Notes: generated from the sequence alone by a model not told the origin. Shown: positions 32,971-41,351, counted from the first letter of the stretch. The stretch: DNA of 64,000 nt from DASSJM01 sp036280655 (GCA_036280655.1 DASUQI010000058.1:1-64000); one strand, 5' to 3'. A program made the numbers and translations.

Positions 32971-34667
32971 TACGCCTCCCTCCTCGGCCGGAAGTGCGCG
33001 ATGTCGAGGATCGAGCCGGTCCGCTCGCCGACCGGCTTCCAGACGGCCTCGACCGCCATCCCGATCGACACGTCGTCGGGCGCGACCTCGCCGAGCACGT
33101 GGAGGAACCCACCGTCCGAGCCGTCGATCGCGATCACCGCCGGCAGCGACGGCACATCGAGCGGCTGCATGTCCCACGACACGTGACAGATCGAGAACGT
33201 CTGCACGACGCCGGTGTCCTCGACCTGCACCCACGCGTCGGTTCCGCGGAAGCACCGCTCGCAGAACATGCGTGGCGGCACCAGCACGCGCTCGCAGTTG
33301 CGGCATTCGCGGCCGAGGAGCATCCCGCCGCGCAGCCCGTCGAGGAACCGCGCGATCGCGACGCCCGCGTCCCACTCGAAGCGCGCGCCGACCTCGTCGT
33401 CCACGGCGCCGGTCGCCGAACGGAACTCGGCGTCCGAGAGCGAGCGACCCGGCGTCGCCGTCGGCGGCGACTCGAGCTGGGTCGCGGTCGTCGGCGGCCC
33501 TCCGTCGCGGCCCATCACGACGACCGTGCCGACCTGCATCAGGTCGCCCCACGCCTGCGCGACGCCGCGCTCGGGCGTGCCCGGGACCTGCCGCGCGCCG
33601 GCCTCGCCGCGGAGCTGCCAGAAGAGCTCGGCGATCTTCATCAACCCGGCCGCGGCGATCGGGTTGCCGACGCCGAGCAGTCCGCCGCTCGGCGACGACG
33701 GGAGGTCGCCCTTGCGGTCGAGCACGCCGTCCCGCGCCGCCTCCGGCGCCTTGCCCTTGTCGAACAGCAACAGCCCCTCGAGGTGGTGCAGCTCCTTGTA
33801 GTCGAACGGGTCGTAGGGCTCGGCCACGTGGATCTGCTTGCGCGGCTCGGTCACGCCGGCCATGTCGTACGCCATGCGTGCCGCGTTCGCGACGTACTCG
33901 GGGAACACGAGGTCGCGGTTCGTCCAGTACGCCGTGTCGAGGTTCCACCCGACGCCCTGGATCCAGACCGGGTCCGAGGTGATCTTCTTCGCGGCGTCCT
34001 CGCTCGCGACCACGAGCGCGACCGCACCGTCGCTGATCGGCGAGACGTCGAGCCGCTGCACCGGCCACGCCAACGTCTCGGACGCGAGCACGTCCTCGAC
34101 CGTGATGTCGGCCTGGCCGAGCAGCGCCGCGGGGTGGTCGGCGGCGTTCTGCTTGTTCTTCACGGCGACGGCCGCGATGTCGCGCTTGTCGATGCCGTGC
34201 ACCGTCATGTAGCGGTTCATCTCCAGCGCGAAGATCCAGAGCAGGTTCGGGCCGAGCGGTCGTTCGAGCACGTTGTCGAAGATCGTGAGGAACGCGCCCT
34301 GCGGGTGCGGCTGCGTGGAGGACATCTTCTCCTCGGCGACGGCGAGCACGACGTCCGCCATCCCGCTCGCGACCGTGTAGTACGCCTGGATCGCCGTGAA
34401 CACGCCGCTGCCGCCGCCGACGTACGTCCGCATGAACGGCTTGCCGAACGCACCCGCGCCGTCCGACAGGTACTCCCCCTTCATGTGCACGCCGTCGAAC
34501 GCGTCGGGCGCACTCGTGAGACAGACCGCGTCGACATCGTCCAGCGTCAGCTCGCAGCTCGCGAGCGCCTCGCGCGAGGCGTGCCACGAGAGCTCCTTGC
34601 CGGTCTCCTGCGCCCGGCGGACGAACTTCGTCATGCCGGCCCCGACGACGGCGACGCGTCTCGCCAT
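32970..34667 (-). CDS. Thiolase-fold enzyme fused to a DUF35 domain, no catalytic Cys
   Basis: 565 residues. The N-terminal 400 are a thiolase/SCP-x-like fold (MARRVAVVGAGMTKF, VSPISDGAVALVVASEDAA, AEPYDPFDYKELHHLEGL). Where true thiolases have the nucleophilic Cys this protein reads GGGSG (84-88). About residues 425-565 are a complete DUF35 domain with four zinc Cys (455, 458, 469, 472). Loss of the Cys with DUF35 attached is the pattern of aldolase-type thiolases such as Ltp2, in which Tyr residues do catalysis, so I infer retro-aldol cleavage of a CoA thioester. ATG 34667 overlaps the VOC gene stop (TGATG). Confidence 0.85.
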   Translation of the reverse strand: MARRVAVVGAGMTKFVRRAQETGKELSWHASREALASCELTLDDVDAVCLTSAPDAFDGVHMKGEYLSDGAGAFGKPFMRTYVGGGSGVFTAIQAYYTVASGMADVVLAVAEEKMSSTQPHPQGAFLTIFDNVLERPLGPNLLWIFALEMNRYMTVHGIDKRDIAAVAVKNKQNAADHPAALLGQADITVEDVLASETLAWPVQRLDVSPISDGAVALVVASEDAAKKITSDPVWIQGVGWNLDTAYWTNRDLVFPEYVANAARMAYDMAGVTEPRKQIHVAEPYDPFDYKELHHLEGLLLFDKGKAPEAARDGVLDRKGDLPSSPSGGLLGVGNPIAAAGLMKIAELFWQLRGEAGARQVPGTPERGVAQAWGDLMQVGTVVVMGRDGGPPTTATQLESPPTATPGRSLSDAEFRSATGAVDDEVGARFEWDAGVAIARFLDGLRGGMLLGRECRNCERVLVPPRMFCERCFRGTDAWVQVEDTGVVQTFSICHVSWDMQPLDVPSLPAVIAIDGSDGGFLHVLGEVAPDDVSIGMAVEAVWKPVGERTGSILDIAHFRPRREA

Positions 34668-35038
34668 CAGGAGGGCTCCCCCGACGGCGCGTACTCGATC
34701 AGCTGCATCGAGTTCCCGTCCGGGTCGTCGAACGACGCGTACCGAGCGATCCCCGGTACCTCGCCGAGGTGCTCGTCGAATGCGACCCCCCGCTCCTCGA
34801 GCGAGGCCTTCGCGAGGTCGAGATCGTCGACCCGGAACACCGCGGTCCCGCCGTGCGGCGTCGTCCGGCCGTCCCGCGCGCCGTGCAGCCCGATGCGGAT
34901 CGAGCCGGCGTCGAGCTCCGCCCACTCGTCGCCGTGACGACTCGAAACGGACAGCCCGAGCCCGTCGCGGTAGAACGCGACCGCGCGATCCATGTCGGTG
35001 ACCCAGAACCAGACGTGGTCGACAGCCTCGAGCCTCAT
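34667..35038 (-). CDS. VOC/glyoxalase-fold protein
   Basis: 123 residues, one glyoxalase/bleomycin-resistance-type domain with paired beta-alpha-beta units: VDHVWFWVTDMDRAVAFYRDGLGL, read as VDHVWFWV and AVAFYRDGLGL, a second unit VFRVDDLDLAKASL, and a final DPDGNSMQLIEY with the Glu ligand. Metal ligands His (start), His/Gly (middle) and Glu (end) are partly present. It lies between two thiolase-fold genes with ATGA and TGATG overlaps, so it likely acts on the same CoA substrate, perhaps as an epimerase or isomerase. Substrate unknown. Confidence 0.82.
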   Translation of the reverse strand: MRLEAVDHVWFWVTDMDRAVAFYRDGLGLSVSSRHGDEWAELDAGSIRIGLHGARDGRTTPHGGTAVFRVDDLDLAKASLEERGVAFDEHLGEVPGIARYASFDDPDGNSMQLIEYAPSGEPS

Positions 35039-36204
35039 CCCCCGGCCCCCTCGTCGTTGGCGAGGACCGCGACCGCCGACGAAGTGGACGGCGCCGCGCG
35101 CGAGGACTGAGCGACCGCGACGTAGACCTCGTCCACCTGCCGCTCCCCCGCCTCGCCGCGGAGCTGCTCGACGCACTCGAGCACGCGGACGAGCCCGTTC
35201 GCCTCGAACAGGTTGCCCTGACCGAGCGAGCCGCCCGAGACGTTCACCGGGAGGTCGCCGTCGGGCTCGAGCTCGCCGTCGCCCAGGAGCCGCCCGAGCT
35301 CGCGCGCGTTCCCGAGCCCGAGCGCCTCGAGGTGCTGGAGCTCGCGGTACGCGAACGTGTCGTCCACCTCGGCGAGGTCGATCTCCTCCTGCGGATCCGA
35401 GATCTCGGCGCGGCGGTACGCGAGCTCGGCGGCACGCGTCACGGACTCGGCCTCGCCCCAGGTGCGGCTCTCGAGCGTCGGGGTGCCGGACGACCAGCCG
35501 ATGCCGAGGAGCCACACGGGTCCCTCGGTGAGGTCGCGGGCCCGCTCCTCGGAGGCGAGCACGATCACGACGCAGCCGTCGGCGCGGGACGCGACCTCGA
35601 GCTCGCGGAGCGGCCACGCGACCGGCGAGGAGTCGTCGACGTCCTCCACCGCGACGCCGGCCGGGTAGGCGGCGCGCGGGTTGTCGAGCGCGTTCGCGCG
35701 GTTCTTCGCTGCCACCATCGCGCAGTGCTCCTCGGACAGGCGGGTGCGCTCGAGGAACGCGTTCATGTCGAGCCCCGCGACCGCGAGCGCGGGGAACCGG
35801 AGCGGCCGGTTGAGCACCGGGTCGAGCGCGAACGCCTCGATCGCGCCCAGCGTCCGCACGTCCGAGACCTTGCTGTGCGCCTCGACGGCCACGACCGAGG
35901 CGATCCCGGACGAGATCAGCATCGCCCCGGTCGCCAGGCCGAACAGTCCGTCCGCCGTGACCGTCTGCACGGGGCGCTGCATCGCGCCGAGCTGGTCCGG
36001 CACGTACTCGTCGAAGATCGACGTGCCCTCGAGGAAGTCCTCGGAGCAGCAGACGAACGAGTCGATCTCGGTCCGCGGGTCCACGCCGGCGTCGTGGTAC
36101 GCACGCTGCGCCGCCTCGAACATCAGCTCCTTGTAGGAGAGGCCGGCGGTCACGGGCGCGAACCCCGCGTGGCCGATCCCGACGACCGCGATCCTCGGCT
36201 CCAC
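35035..36204 (-). CDS. Thiolase-like protein lacking the nucleophilic Cys
   Basis: 389 residues, thiolase/SCP2 fold: PRIAVVGIGHAGFAP start, SSGIASVVAVEAHSK, then AEVDDTFAYRELQHLEALGLG and VNVSGGSLGQGNLFEANGL. The catalytic Cys position reads TADG. It is a paralogue of the fusion gene two places downstream and heads this operon. Lack of Cys argues against thiolysis; an aldolase or CoA-binding partner role is more likely. GTG 36204 is the start, since the longer upstream frame runs into the divergent channel gene. Confidence 0.85.
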   Translation of the reverse strand: MEPRIAVVGIGHAGFAPVTAGLSYKELMFEAAQRAYHDAGVDPRTEIDSFVCCSEDFLEGTSIFDEYVPDQLGAMQRPVQTVTADGLFGLATGAMLISSGIASVVAVEAHSKVSDVRTLGAIEAFALDPVLNRPLRFPALAVAGLDMNAFLERTRLSEEHCAMVAAKNRANALDNPRAAYPAGVAVEDVDDSSPVAWPLRELEVASRADGCVVIVLASEERARDLTEGPVWLLGIGWSSGTPTLESRTWGEAESVTRAAELAYRRAEISDPQEEIDLAEVDDTFAYRELQHLEALGLGNARELGRLLGDGELEPDGDLPVNVSGGSLGQGNLFEANGLVRVLECVEQLRGEAGERQVDEVYVAVAQSSRAAPSTSSAVAVLANDEGAGG

Positions 36205-36255
36205 GTTCGGATTGTCCCACCGGTGCGCCGCGCCCCGCGAGCCCGCGACGTCGGC

Positions 36256-36261
36256 TACGCT
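36256..36261 (+). promoter_or_regulatory. Predicted -10 box of the K+ channel gene
   Basis: TACGCT, 9 bases before GTG 36271. Confidence 0.45.
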
Positions 36262-36270
36262 CGCGGCAGC

Positions 36271-37275
36271 GTGGCCGACATCCCCCAGCACTCGCTGTGG
36301 CGCCGCATCCGATGGCCGGCGCTCGGACTCGTGCTGGCCCTCACGTACGGCGTGACGGGCTACATGCTCCTCGGGGGATGGCGGTTCCTCGATGCCCTCT
36401 ACATGTCCGTCATCACGCTGACGACGGTCGGGTTCCGCGAGGTCCGACCCCTGGACGACACCGGCATCGTGTTTACGATCAGCCTGATCACGATCGGGGT
36501 CAGCCTCGTGCTCGTGACGGTCACGGTCATAGCGCAGTGGGTCCTCGAGGGACACTTCGGTGAATCGACGAGGAGGAAGCGGATGCAGCGGCGCATCGAC
36601 AGACTAGAGAACCACTTCATCGTCTGCGGGTACGGGCGCGTCGGGCGCGCCGTCGCTCGCGAGCTCGAATCGGAGCACGCACCCTTCTCCGTGGTCGAGC
36701 GCGAGGAGGACCTCGTCGAACAGATGGAGGCCGACGGCGTGCCGCACGTCTTCGACGACGCGACGCGCGAGCCCGCGCTGCGTCGAGCGGGCGTGGAGCG
36801 CGCGCGCGGCCTGGTCTGCGCGGTGGACTCGGACGCGACGAACGTGTACATCGCGCTCGTCGCGCGAGGACTCAATCCCGAGCTGTTCATCGTCGCCCGC
36901 GCCTCGGAGCCGGGATCGGACCAGCGGCTGCTGGCGGCGGGCGCCGACCGGGTCGTCTCACCGTTCGTGTCGAGTGGCCGGCACATGGCCCTCGTCGCGA
37001 TGCGCCCGCGGGTCAGCGACGTCGTGGAGTTCCAGACGCCGGACACCTCCACGATCAAGCTGGAGCAGATCAGGATCGAGTCGGGCTCCCCGTTCGCCGA
37101 CCAGGAGGTGCACGACGCCTTCGGCGGGGTGCCTGTCCTCGCCGTCCGTCACGCCGGCGGCCAGATCACCGTCAACCCACCCCCCGATGCGAGGCTCCTC
37201 GTGGGGGACATCGTGCTGGTGCTCGGGGAGGCGGACCTCACCTCGGTCGTCCGGGCGCCGCCTCCCGGGGGTTGA
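36271..37275 (+). CDS. Two-TM potassium channel with RCK (TrkA-N/C) domains, unusual filter
   Basis: 334 residues: two TM helices (about 17-36 and 67-90) around a pore loop, then an RCK module with Rossmann FIVCGYGRVGRAVA (NAD-binding type) and a TrkA-C domain at the end. The filter reads TTVGFREV (residues 51-58), whereas K+ channels normally have TVG[YF]G. An Arg replaces the last Gly. Either this is a recognised subfamily with altered selectivity or gating, or it conducts poorly. Convergent with the KhtU-like antiporter, suggesting a shared K+ homeostasis locus. Confidence 0.88.
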   Translation: MADIPQHSLWRRIRWPALGLVLALTYGVTGYMLLGGWRFLDALYMSVITLTTVGFREVRPLDDTGIVFTISLITIGVSLVLVTVTVIAQWVLEGHFGESTRRKRMQRRIDRLENHFIVCGYGRVGRAVARELESEHAPFSVVEREEDLVEQMEADGVPHVFDDATREPALRRAGVERARGLVCAVDSDATNVYIALVARGLNPELFIVARASEPGSDQRLLAAGADRVVSPFVSSGRHMALVAMRPRVSDVVEFQTPDTSTIKLEQIRIESGSPFADQEVHDAFGGVPVLAVRHAGGQITVNPPPDARLLVGDIVLVLGEADLTSVVRAPPPGG

Positions 37276-37289
37276 GCCGGCCGGACGGG

Positions 37290-38459
37290 TCAGCCGTCCC
37301 CCGCCGCATGGGCACGAGCGGTGGCGATGCGGCGGTCGACCACGCGAGCCAAGACCGGCCCCGCGACCGCGAGCAGGAGCACATACACGGCGGCGAGCGG
37401 ACCGAGATCGGGTTCGGCGCCGCTCGCGACCGCGATGCCCGCGATCACGATCGAGAACTCGCCGCGAGCGATCAGGCCGACGGCCGCACGGGTTCGACCG
37501 CGAGGACCGATACCCGCCCGCCGCCCGGCGAGCCAACCCGTGAAGGCCTTGGTGACGCCTCCGACCAACGCGAGGGCCGCGGCCGCGGGCAGCGCCTGTG
37601 GGATCGTCCCCGGGTCGACCTGGAACCCGAAGAACAGGAAGAAGGTGCCGGCGAAGACGGATCGCAGCGGGACCAGCAGAGACCGGGCGCGGTCGGCCGC
37701 AGGGCCCGAGAAGGCGATCCCGGCCAGGAAGGCGCCCACGGCCGCCGAGACGTTCAGCGCCTGGGTCGCGCCCGCGGTGAGCAGCAGGACCGCCAGGATC
37801 CCGAACAGCAGCGCCTCGTCCGAGTGGCTGAACACGGCCCGACTGATCGCCGGCCCGTAACGGGCGGCGACCGCGAGGACGACGACGACGAGCAGGGCCG
37901 CCACACCCACCGAGAAGACCACCTTCACGGTGCCTCCGCCCACCTGCAAGAGCGTCACGAGCGGTAGGAACCCCGCCATCACGAGGTCCTCCAGCACCAG
38001 GATCGCCAGGACGATCGGCGTCTCCCTGTTGCCCATCCATCCGAGGTCGTCGAGGGTCCGGGCGATGACGCCCGAAGAAGAGATGTACGTGATCCCCCCG
38101 AGGAACACGGCGGGGAGGATCCCCCACCCGAGCAGCACCCCGGCCGCGAACCCCGGGGCGAAGTTCACGAGCAGATCGATGCCGCCCATGAACCGGTTCG
38201 ATCGCAGGGCGTCCACGAGCTCCCGGGCCGAGTACTCGAGCCCGAGGGTGAACAACAACAGGATCAGACCGATCTCCGCCCCCGCCGCGATGAACTCGTC
38301 CGCGGTGACCAGGGGCACGACCCCGCCCTGCCCGAACGCGAGCCCCGCGAGCAGGTAGAGAGGGATCGGCGAGAACCCGAACCGCACCGCGATCCTCGAA
38401 AGGACCGCGAGCAACAGGACGACGCCGCCGAGCTCGATCAGGAACAGCGAGTCGTGCAC
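37290..38459 (-). CDS. khtU: CPA2-family K+/H+ antiporter (KhtU/KefB-like)
   Basis: 389 residues, about 12 TM helices, no C-terminal RCK domain. Family landmarks are LYLLAGLAFGQGG, the LLLFTLGLEYS motif, SSSGVIARTL, an acidic LVLEDLV in TM6, and GEFSIVIAG. The regulatory TrkA-C domain is a separate gene just upstream (38463-38948), the arrangement of Bacillus KhtTU. Predicted to export K+ in exchange for H+ under alkaline or electrophile stress. GTG 38459 follows the upstream stop by three bases. Confidence 0.88.
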   Translation of the reverse strand: MHDSLFLIELGGVVLLLAVLSRIAVRFGFSPIPLYLLAGLAFGQGGVVPLVTADEFIAAGAEIGLILLLFTLGLEYSARELVDALRSNRFMGGIDLLVNFAPGFAAGVLLGWGILPAVFLGGITYISSSGVIARTLDDLGWMGNRETPIVLAILVLEDLVMAGFLPLVTLLQVGGGTVKVVFSVGVAALLVVVVLAVAARYGPAISRAVFSHSDEALLFGILAVLLLTAGATQALNVSAAVGAFLAGIAFSGPAADRARSLLVPLRSVFAGTFFLFFGFQVDPGTIPQALPAAAALALVGGVTKAFTGWLAGRRAGIGPRGRTRAAVGLIARGEFSIVIAGIAVASGAEPDLGPLAAVYVLLLAVAGPVLARVVDRRIATARAHAAGDG

Positions 38460-38462
38460 CGC

Positions 38463-38948
38463 TCAGCCCGAGCGGAGCAGGACCGCGAGCTCCTCGATCC
38501 CCCTCGGCGTCCCGACGACGACGAGGACGTCCCCTGCCCGGAGCTCGGCCTCCGGGCCGGGGGCGGGGAGGGCGGAGCCGTCCCGCAGGACCGCGACGAT
38601 CGAGACCCCGGTCCGCGTCCGCGCTCCGGTATCGCCGATCATGCGACCCACGAACGGCGAGCCGCCGGCGAGCGGCAGCCGGTCCACGGCGAGGCCCTCG
38701 ACGTCCTGTTCGAGCTCGGCGAGCTCCTTGGACACCTGCGACACGCCGAGGAGCTCCGCGAGCGTGCGGCCGTCCTCCGGACCGAGGCGAAGGAGGTCGT
38801 GCGACGTGTCGGGGTCCTCGCGTTCGAACAGCACGAGCTCGCGGACGCCCGACCGGTGGTGCACGACGCCGACCCGGTTGCCCTCCTGCGTGACGAACTC
38901 GTACCGGACGCCGATCCCGGGAAGCGCGACCTCCTTCACGACCGCCAT
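38463..38948 (-). CDS. khtT: TrkA-C regulatory subunit (KhtT-like)
   Basis: 161 residues: an N-terminal domain of the KhtT/AmhM type (VKEVALPGIGVRYEFVT, VVHHRSGVRELVLF) and a C-terminal TrkA-C (RCK_C) domain (ASIVAV-like strand VSIVAVLRDG, then AELRAGDVLVVVGT). KhtT inhibits or gates KhtU and binds cyclic di-AMP in Bacillus; ligand here is not visible. Directly precedes khtU. Confidence 0.88.
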   Translation of the reverse strand: MAVVKEVALPGIGVRYEFVTQEGNRVGVVHHRSGVRELVLFEREDPDTSHDLLRLGPEDGRTLAELLGVSQVSKELAELEQDVEGLAVDRLPLAGGSPFVGRMIGDTGARTRTGVSIVAVLRDGSALPAPGPEAELRAGDVLVVVGTPRGIEELAVLLRSG

Positions 38949-38961
38949 GACCCCTCTCCTC

Positions 38962-39225
38962 CTAGAGATCGTCCAGCTGCCTGCGGAACGCCTCCTCCGC
39001 GTCGGCCCCGTCGTCCTTCGTTCCCGCGAACATCGCGAGGCAACCCCCCATCACGAGCGTTAGGCCGAGCGTGATGTTGAACAACCCGCCGATCTCCAGG
39101 ATCCCGAGGGTCATCAGGGCGAACCCGATCGCGATCGCGGCGAACCCGAGCACGTCCAGGAGCGAGGCGCGCGACGTTCGCGACGCGGGCCGATCCATCG
39201 TGTCGCGGAGCCCCATCGCGGTCAC
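38962..39225 (-). CDS. Small two-TM membrane protein
   Basis: 87 residues with two TM helices (LLDVLGFAAIAIGFALMTL, GLFNITLGLTLVMGGCLAMFA, each as seen) and an acidic tail. GTG 39225 overlaps the upstream stop; ATG 39216 is an alternative. It lies 13 bases before khtT and may belong to the same transcript. No family recognised. Confidence 0.6.
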   Translation of the reverse strand: MTAMGLRDTMDRPASRTSRASLLDVLGFAAIAIGFALMTLGILEIGGLFNITLGLTLVMGGCLAMFAGTKDDGADAEEAFRRQLDDL

Positions 39226-39449
39226 GCCGGCAGGCGGTCGAGCAGCTCGTCCAGCAGCTCGATCGCCCGCATCGCGTCGGACTGGTCGGTCTCGCTGTCC
39301 AGCCACGCCACCAGCTGCTGGCGGGCCTTGACGACGGAGACGCGCCGGTCCCCGCTGAAGGCCCGCAGGTCGCGGAGCGCTTCGTCTCGATCGGTCGTCT
39401 CGCGCGCGAGCGTCAGTGCACGTTCGCGAACGGCATCGGCCGTGGTCAT
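39222..39449 (-). CDS. Small helical hypothetical protein
   Basis: 75 residues, all helical and charged (DEALRDLRAFSGDRR, DAMRAIELLDELLD), no TM. ATG 39449 has AAGGGGG 7 bases upstream. Coupled to the two-TM gene. Function unknown. Confidence 0.6.
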   Translation of the reverse strand: MTTADAVRERALTLARETTDRDEALRDLRAFSGDRRVSVVKARQQLVAWLDSETDQSDAMRAIELLDELLDRLPA

Positions 39450-39507
39450 GATCCGAACCCCCTTCCGGACGTGGAGACGGGCTCGCACGTCTCGGGATCG
39501 ACGTCTT

Positions 39508-39558
39508 CCCGGAGCGCTCGGAGCGTGCGCTCCGGGCGCGCGCGGTTGGCAACCGCGC
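39508..39558 (-). terminator. Two adjacent GC-rich hairpins after the birA operon
   Basis: CCCGGAGCG (39508-39516) pairs with CGCTCCGGG (39528-39536), and GCGCGGTTG (39540-39548) pairs with CAACCGCGC (39550-39558). They lie directly after the stop of the secreted-protein gene on the minus strand and before the next gene at 39449. Likely transcript end for the 41351-39559 operon. No T-run. Confidence 0.55.
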
Positions 39559-39915
39559 TCAGTCGCCGGCGAGCGGGGGTGGACCTCGGCGGGCAAGATG
39601 CAGCGCGATCGGTTCGGCCCAGCCGATCGAGCCCGAGCTCCACGCGGACCCAGCGAACGAGGACGCGGGGTCCTCGGCGGGGGCGGCGGCCGGCACGATC
39701 GACACGAGCCGGAACCCGTCGCTCCGCTTCGCCGAGGGCGACACGGTGGGTCGATCGGCCGTGACGAGTTCGAGCGTGGGGACCGACTCGATCGCGGCGT
39801 CGGTGTCGACCGTCGAGCGGTGACGGTTCGAGCCGTCGCCGAGGTGTGGGGCCGCGACCCACGGCAGCACGACCATCGCGAGCACCAGCGCGGACCGTGC
39901 GGATCGAGCCGTCAA
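39559..39915 (-). CDS. Secreted hypothetical protein, TTG start
   Basis: 118 residues. TTG 39915 overlaps the PH-domain gene stop as TTGA and gives a good signal peptide (RSARSALVLAMVVLPWVAA). The remainder is Ser/Pro/Thr-rich with no known domain. An internal ATG inside the signal peptide is the only other start. Exported function unknown. Confidence 0.55.
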   Translation of the reverse strand: MTARSARSALVLAMVVLPWVAAPHLGDGSNRHRSTVDTDAAIESVPTLELVTADRPTVSPSAKRSDGFRLVSIVPAAAPAEDPASSFAGSAWSSGSIGWAEPIALHLARRGPPPLAGD

Positions 39916-40589
39916 CCGCCCAGGATCCTCTTCTTCTGCGTCTGGAACTCCGACTCGGTGAGGACGCCGCGGTCCCGGAGGTCCGCGAGTCGTTCGAGCT
40001 CGCCGGTCGTCGAGGCGGACGCGGGCGACGAGGCGGACGCGGGCGACGAGGCAGCCTCCGCGGAGTGCGGACGTGCCGAGCGGCCCTGGAACATCCGCTC
40101 CTTGTTGAGCTCGCCCTGGTGGTAGATCGTCTTCTGGACGTCCTCGGGCTTGCGGATGTCGCTGAACACCTGCCGCCCGAACTCGCTCGCCGAGCTGATG
40201 ATGAGGTCGCCGGCGCCGATCATGCGCTCGAGCACGCCCTGGTGGAACCGGACGTCGTTGATCGCCTCGAGCGGGATCTCCATCGAGCGCTTGGCGATCC
40301 ACCCCTCGCGATGGATCACGCGGTCCGACGTGACGACGAACCACGACGTCGCCCAGGCGATGAACTTGCGCACCGGGTACCAGATCAGCAGGAAGACCGC
40401 GACCGCGCTGGCTCCCCAGAACAGGACGTCGCGTCCGGTCCCGGTACTGGGCCCGAGGCTGATGCCGACGCCCCAACCCGCGATCACCAACACGGCGACG
40501 ATCCCCGGGAACACCAGCGCGATCCAATGCGGCCGCATCTCGAGGACCAGCTCCTCGTTCTCGATGAGGAGCCCGCGAGGGAAGGGCAT
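39912..40589 (-). CDS. bPH2-type PH-domain membrane protein with SHOCT tail
   Basis: 225 residues: two TM helices (about 24-44 and 56-74), a bacterial PH domain (WFVVTSDRVIHREGW, EIPLEAINDVRFHQG), a Ser/Pro/Ala linker that holds a duplicated SSPASA unit, and a C-terminal SHOCT motif (LERLADLRDRGVLTESEF, seen as LADLRDRG and LTESEFQ). ATG 40589 is 6 bases after a TAGGAT box and 9 bases after birA. Role is not known; SHOCT/PH proteins are membrane scaffolds. Confidence 0.85.
   Translation of the reverse strand: MPFPRGLLIENEELVLEMRPHWIALVFPGIVAVLVIAGWGVGISLGPSTGTGRDVLFWGASAVAVFLLIWYPVRKFIAWATSWFVVTSDRVIHREGWIAKRSMEIPLEAINDVRFHQGVLERMIGAGDLIISSASEFGRQVFSDIRKPEDVQKTIYHQGELNKERMFQGRSARPHSAEAASSPASASSPASASTTGELERLADLRDRGVLTESEFQTQKKRILGG
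40012..40052. repeat. 18-bp tandem duplication in the PH-SHOCT linker
   Basis: GAGGCGGACGCGGGCGAC occurs twice head to tail (40012-40029, 40030-40047) followed by a partial third copy. In frame, it encodes the repeated Ser-Ser-Pro-Ala-Ser-Ala linker; a likely length-variable site. Confidence 0.8.
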
Positions 40590-40595
40590 GGGCGA

Positions 40596-40601
40596 ATCCT
40601 A
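40596..40601 (-). promoter_or_regulatory. Predicted internal -10 box before the PH-domain gene
   Basis: TAGGAT on the minus strand, 6 bases before ATG 40589, overlapping the end of birA. Confidence 0.45.
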
Positions 40602-41351
40602 CTCCAGGTGCTCCACCTCGCCGAACCGGACGACCCGCTCCCCCGACGCCGTGCGCACGACGAGCCCGCCGCGTTCGTCGAGCGAGACCGCCTCGCCCTC
40701 GACCACCGCCCCGCCCCCGATCGCGGCGCGGACGGACGTCCCGAGCGTCGCGCTCACCGCCGCGTGCGCCGCCGTCACCGCGTTCGCGAAGTCGGCATCC
40801 CGCGGTCGGTACGCGCGGACGAACGCCGACAGGAACCCACCGAGCAGCTCGGCCGCGTCCGCCCGCACTGCACCCGCCGACGGAACGTCGGGCGGCGGCT
40901 CCCCAAGGTTCGCGCCGATGCCGAGCACCACGTGCTCGAACCGCCCGTCGGCGACGCTCGACTCGGCCAGGATGCCGGCGGCCTTCCGCCCGTCGACGAG
41001 GACGTCGTTGGGCCACTTGCAGGCGGCGGCCGTCTCACCGAGGTCGCGACACGCCTCCACCATCGCCGTGCCGGCGAGCAGCGTGAGCAGACCCCCGGCC
41101 CGCAGGTCGAGCTCGGGACGCAGGACCACGGAGAACATCAGCGCCCGCCCCGGCTCGTCCGACCAGGTCCGGCCGAGCCTGCCGCGGCCGCCGGTCTGGT
41201 GACCCGCCGCCACGAGCGTCCACTCGGGCGTGCCCGCCAACGCGAGCTCGAGGGCCGTGGCCTGCGTGGAGCCGGTAACCTCCTCATACCGCGCGGGGGC
41301 CTGCAGGCCCACGCGTTCGAGCGCTCGACGCAGCGAACCTTCGGAGAGCAT
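40599..41351 (-). CDS. birA: Biotin-[acetyl-CoA-carboxylase] ligase
   Basis: Attaches biotin to the carrier domain of acyl-CoA carboxylases. 250 residues; single catalytic domain without the N-terminal HTH of E. coli BirA, so not a repressor. Motifs: TGSTQATA, the biotinoyl-AMP loop GRGRLGRTW, CKWPNDVLV, and AGILAES followed by GIGANLG. C-terminal SH3-like domain is present. Divergent from, and 53 bases away from, the biotin carboxylase gene whose product it modifies. Confidence 0.95.
   Translation of the reverse strand: MLSEGSLRRALERVGLQAPARYEEVTGSTQATALELALAGTPEWTLVAAGHQTGGRGRLGRTWSDEPGRALMFSVVLRPELDLRAGGLLTLLAGTAMVEACRDLGETAAACKWPNDVLVDGRKAAGILAESSVADGRFEHVVLGIGANLGEPPPDVPSAGAVRADAAELLGGFLSAFVRAYRPRDADFANAVTAAHAAVSATLGTSVRAAIGGGAVVEGEAVSLDERGGLVVRTASGERVVRFGEVEHLE

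Noticed and set aside
32970..36204. Acetyl-CoA acetyltransferase annotation for the two thiolase-fold proteins
   Set aside because: Both lack the nucleophilic Cys, so simple thiolase activity is unlikely despite the fold.
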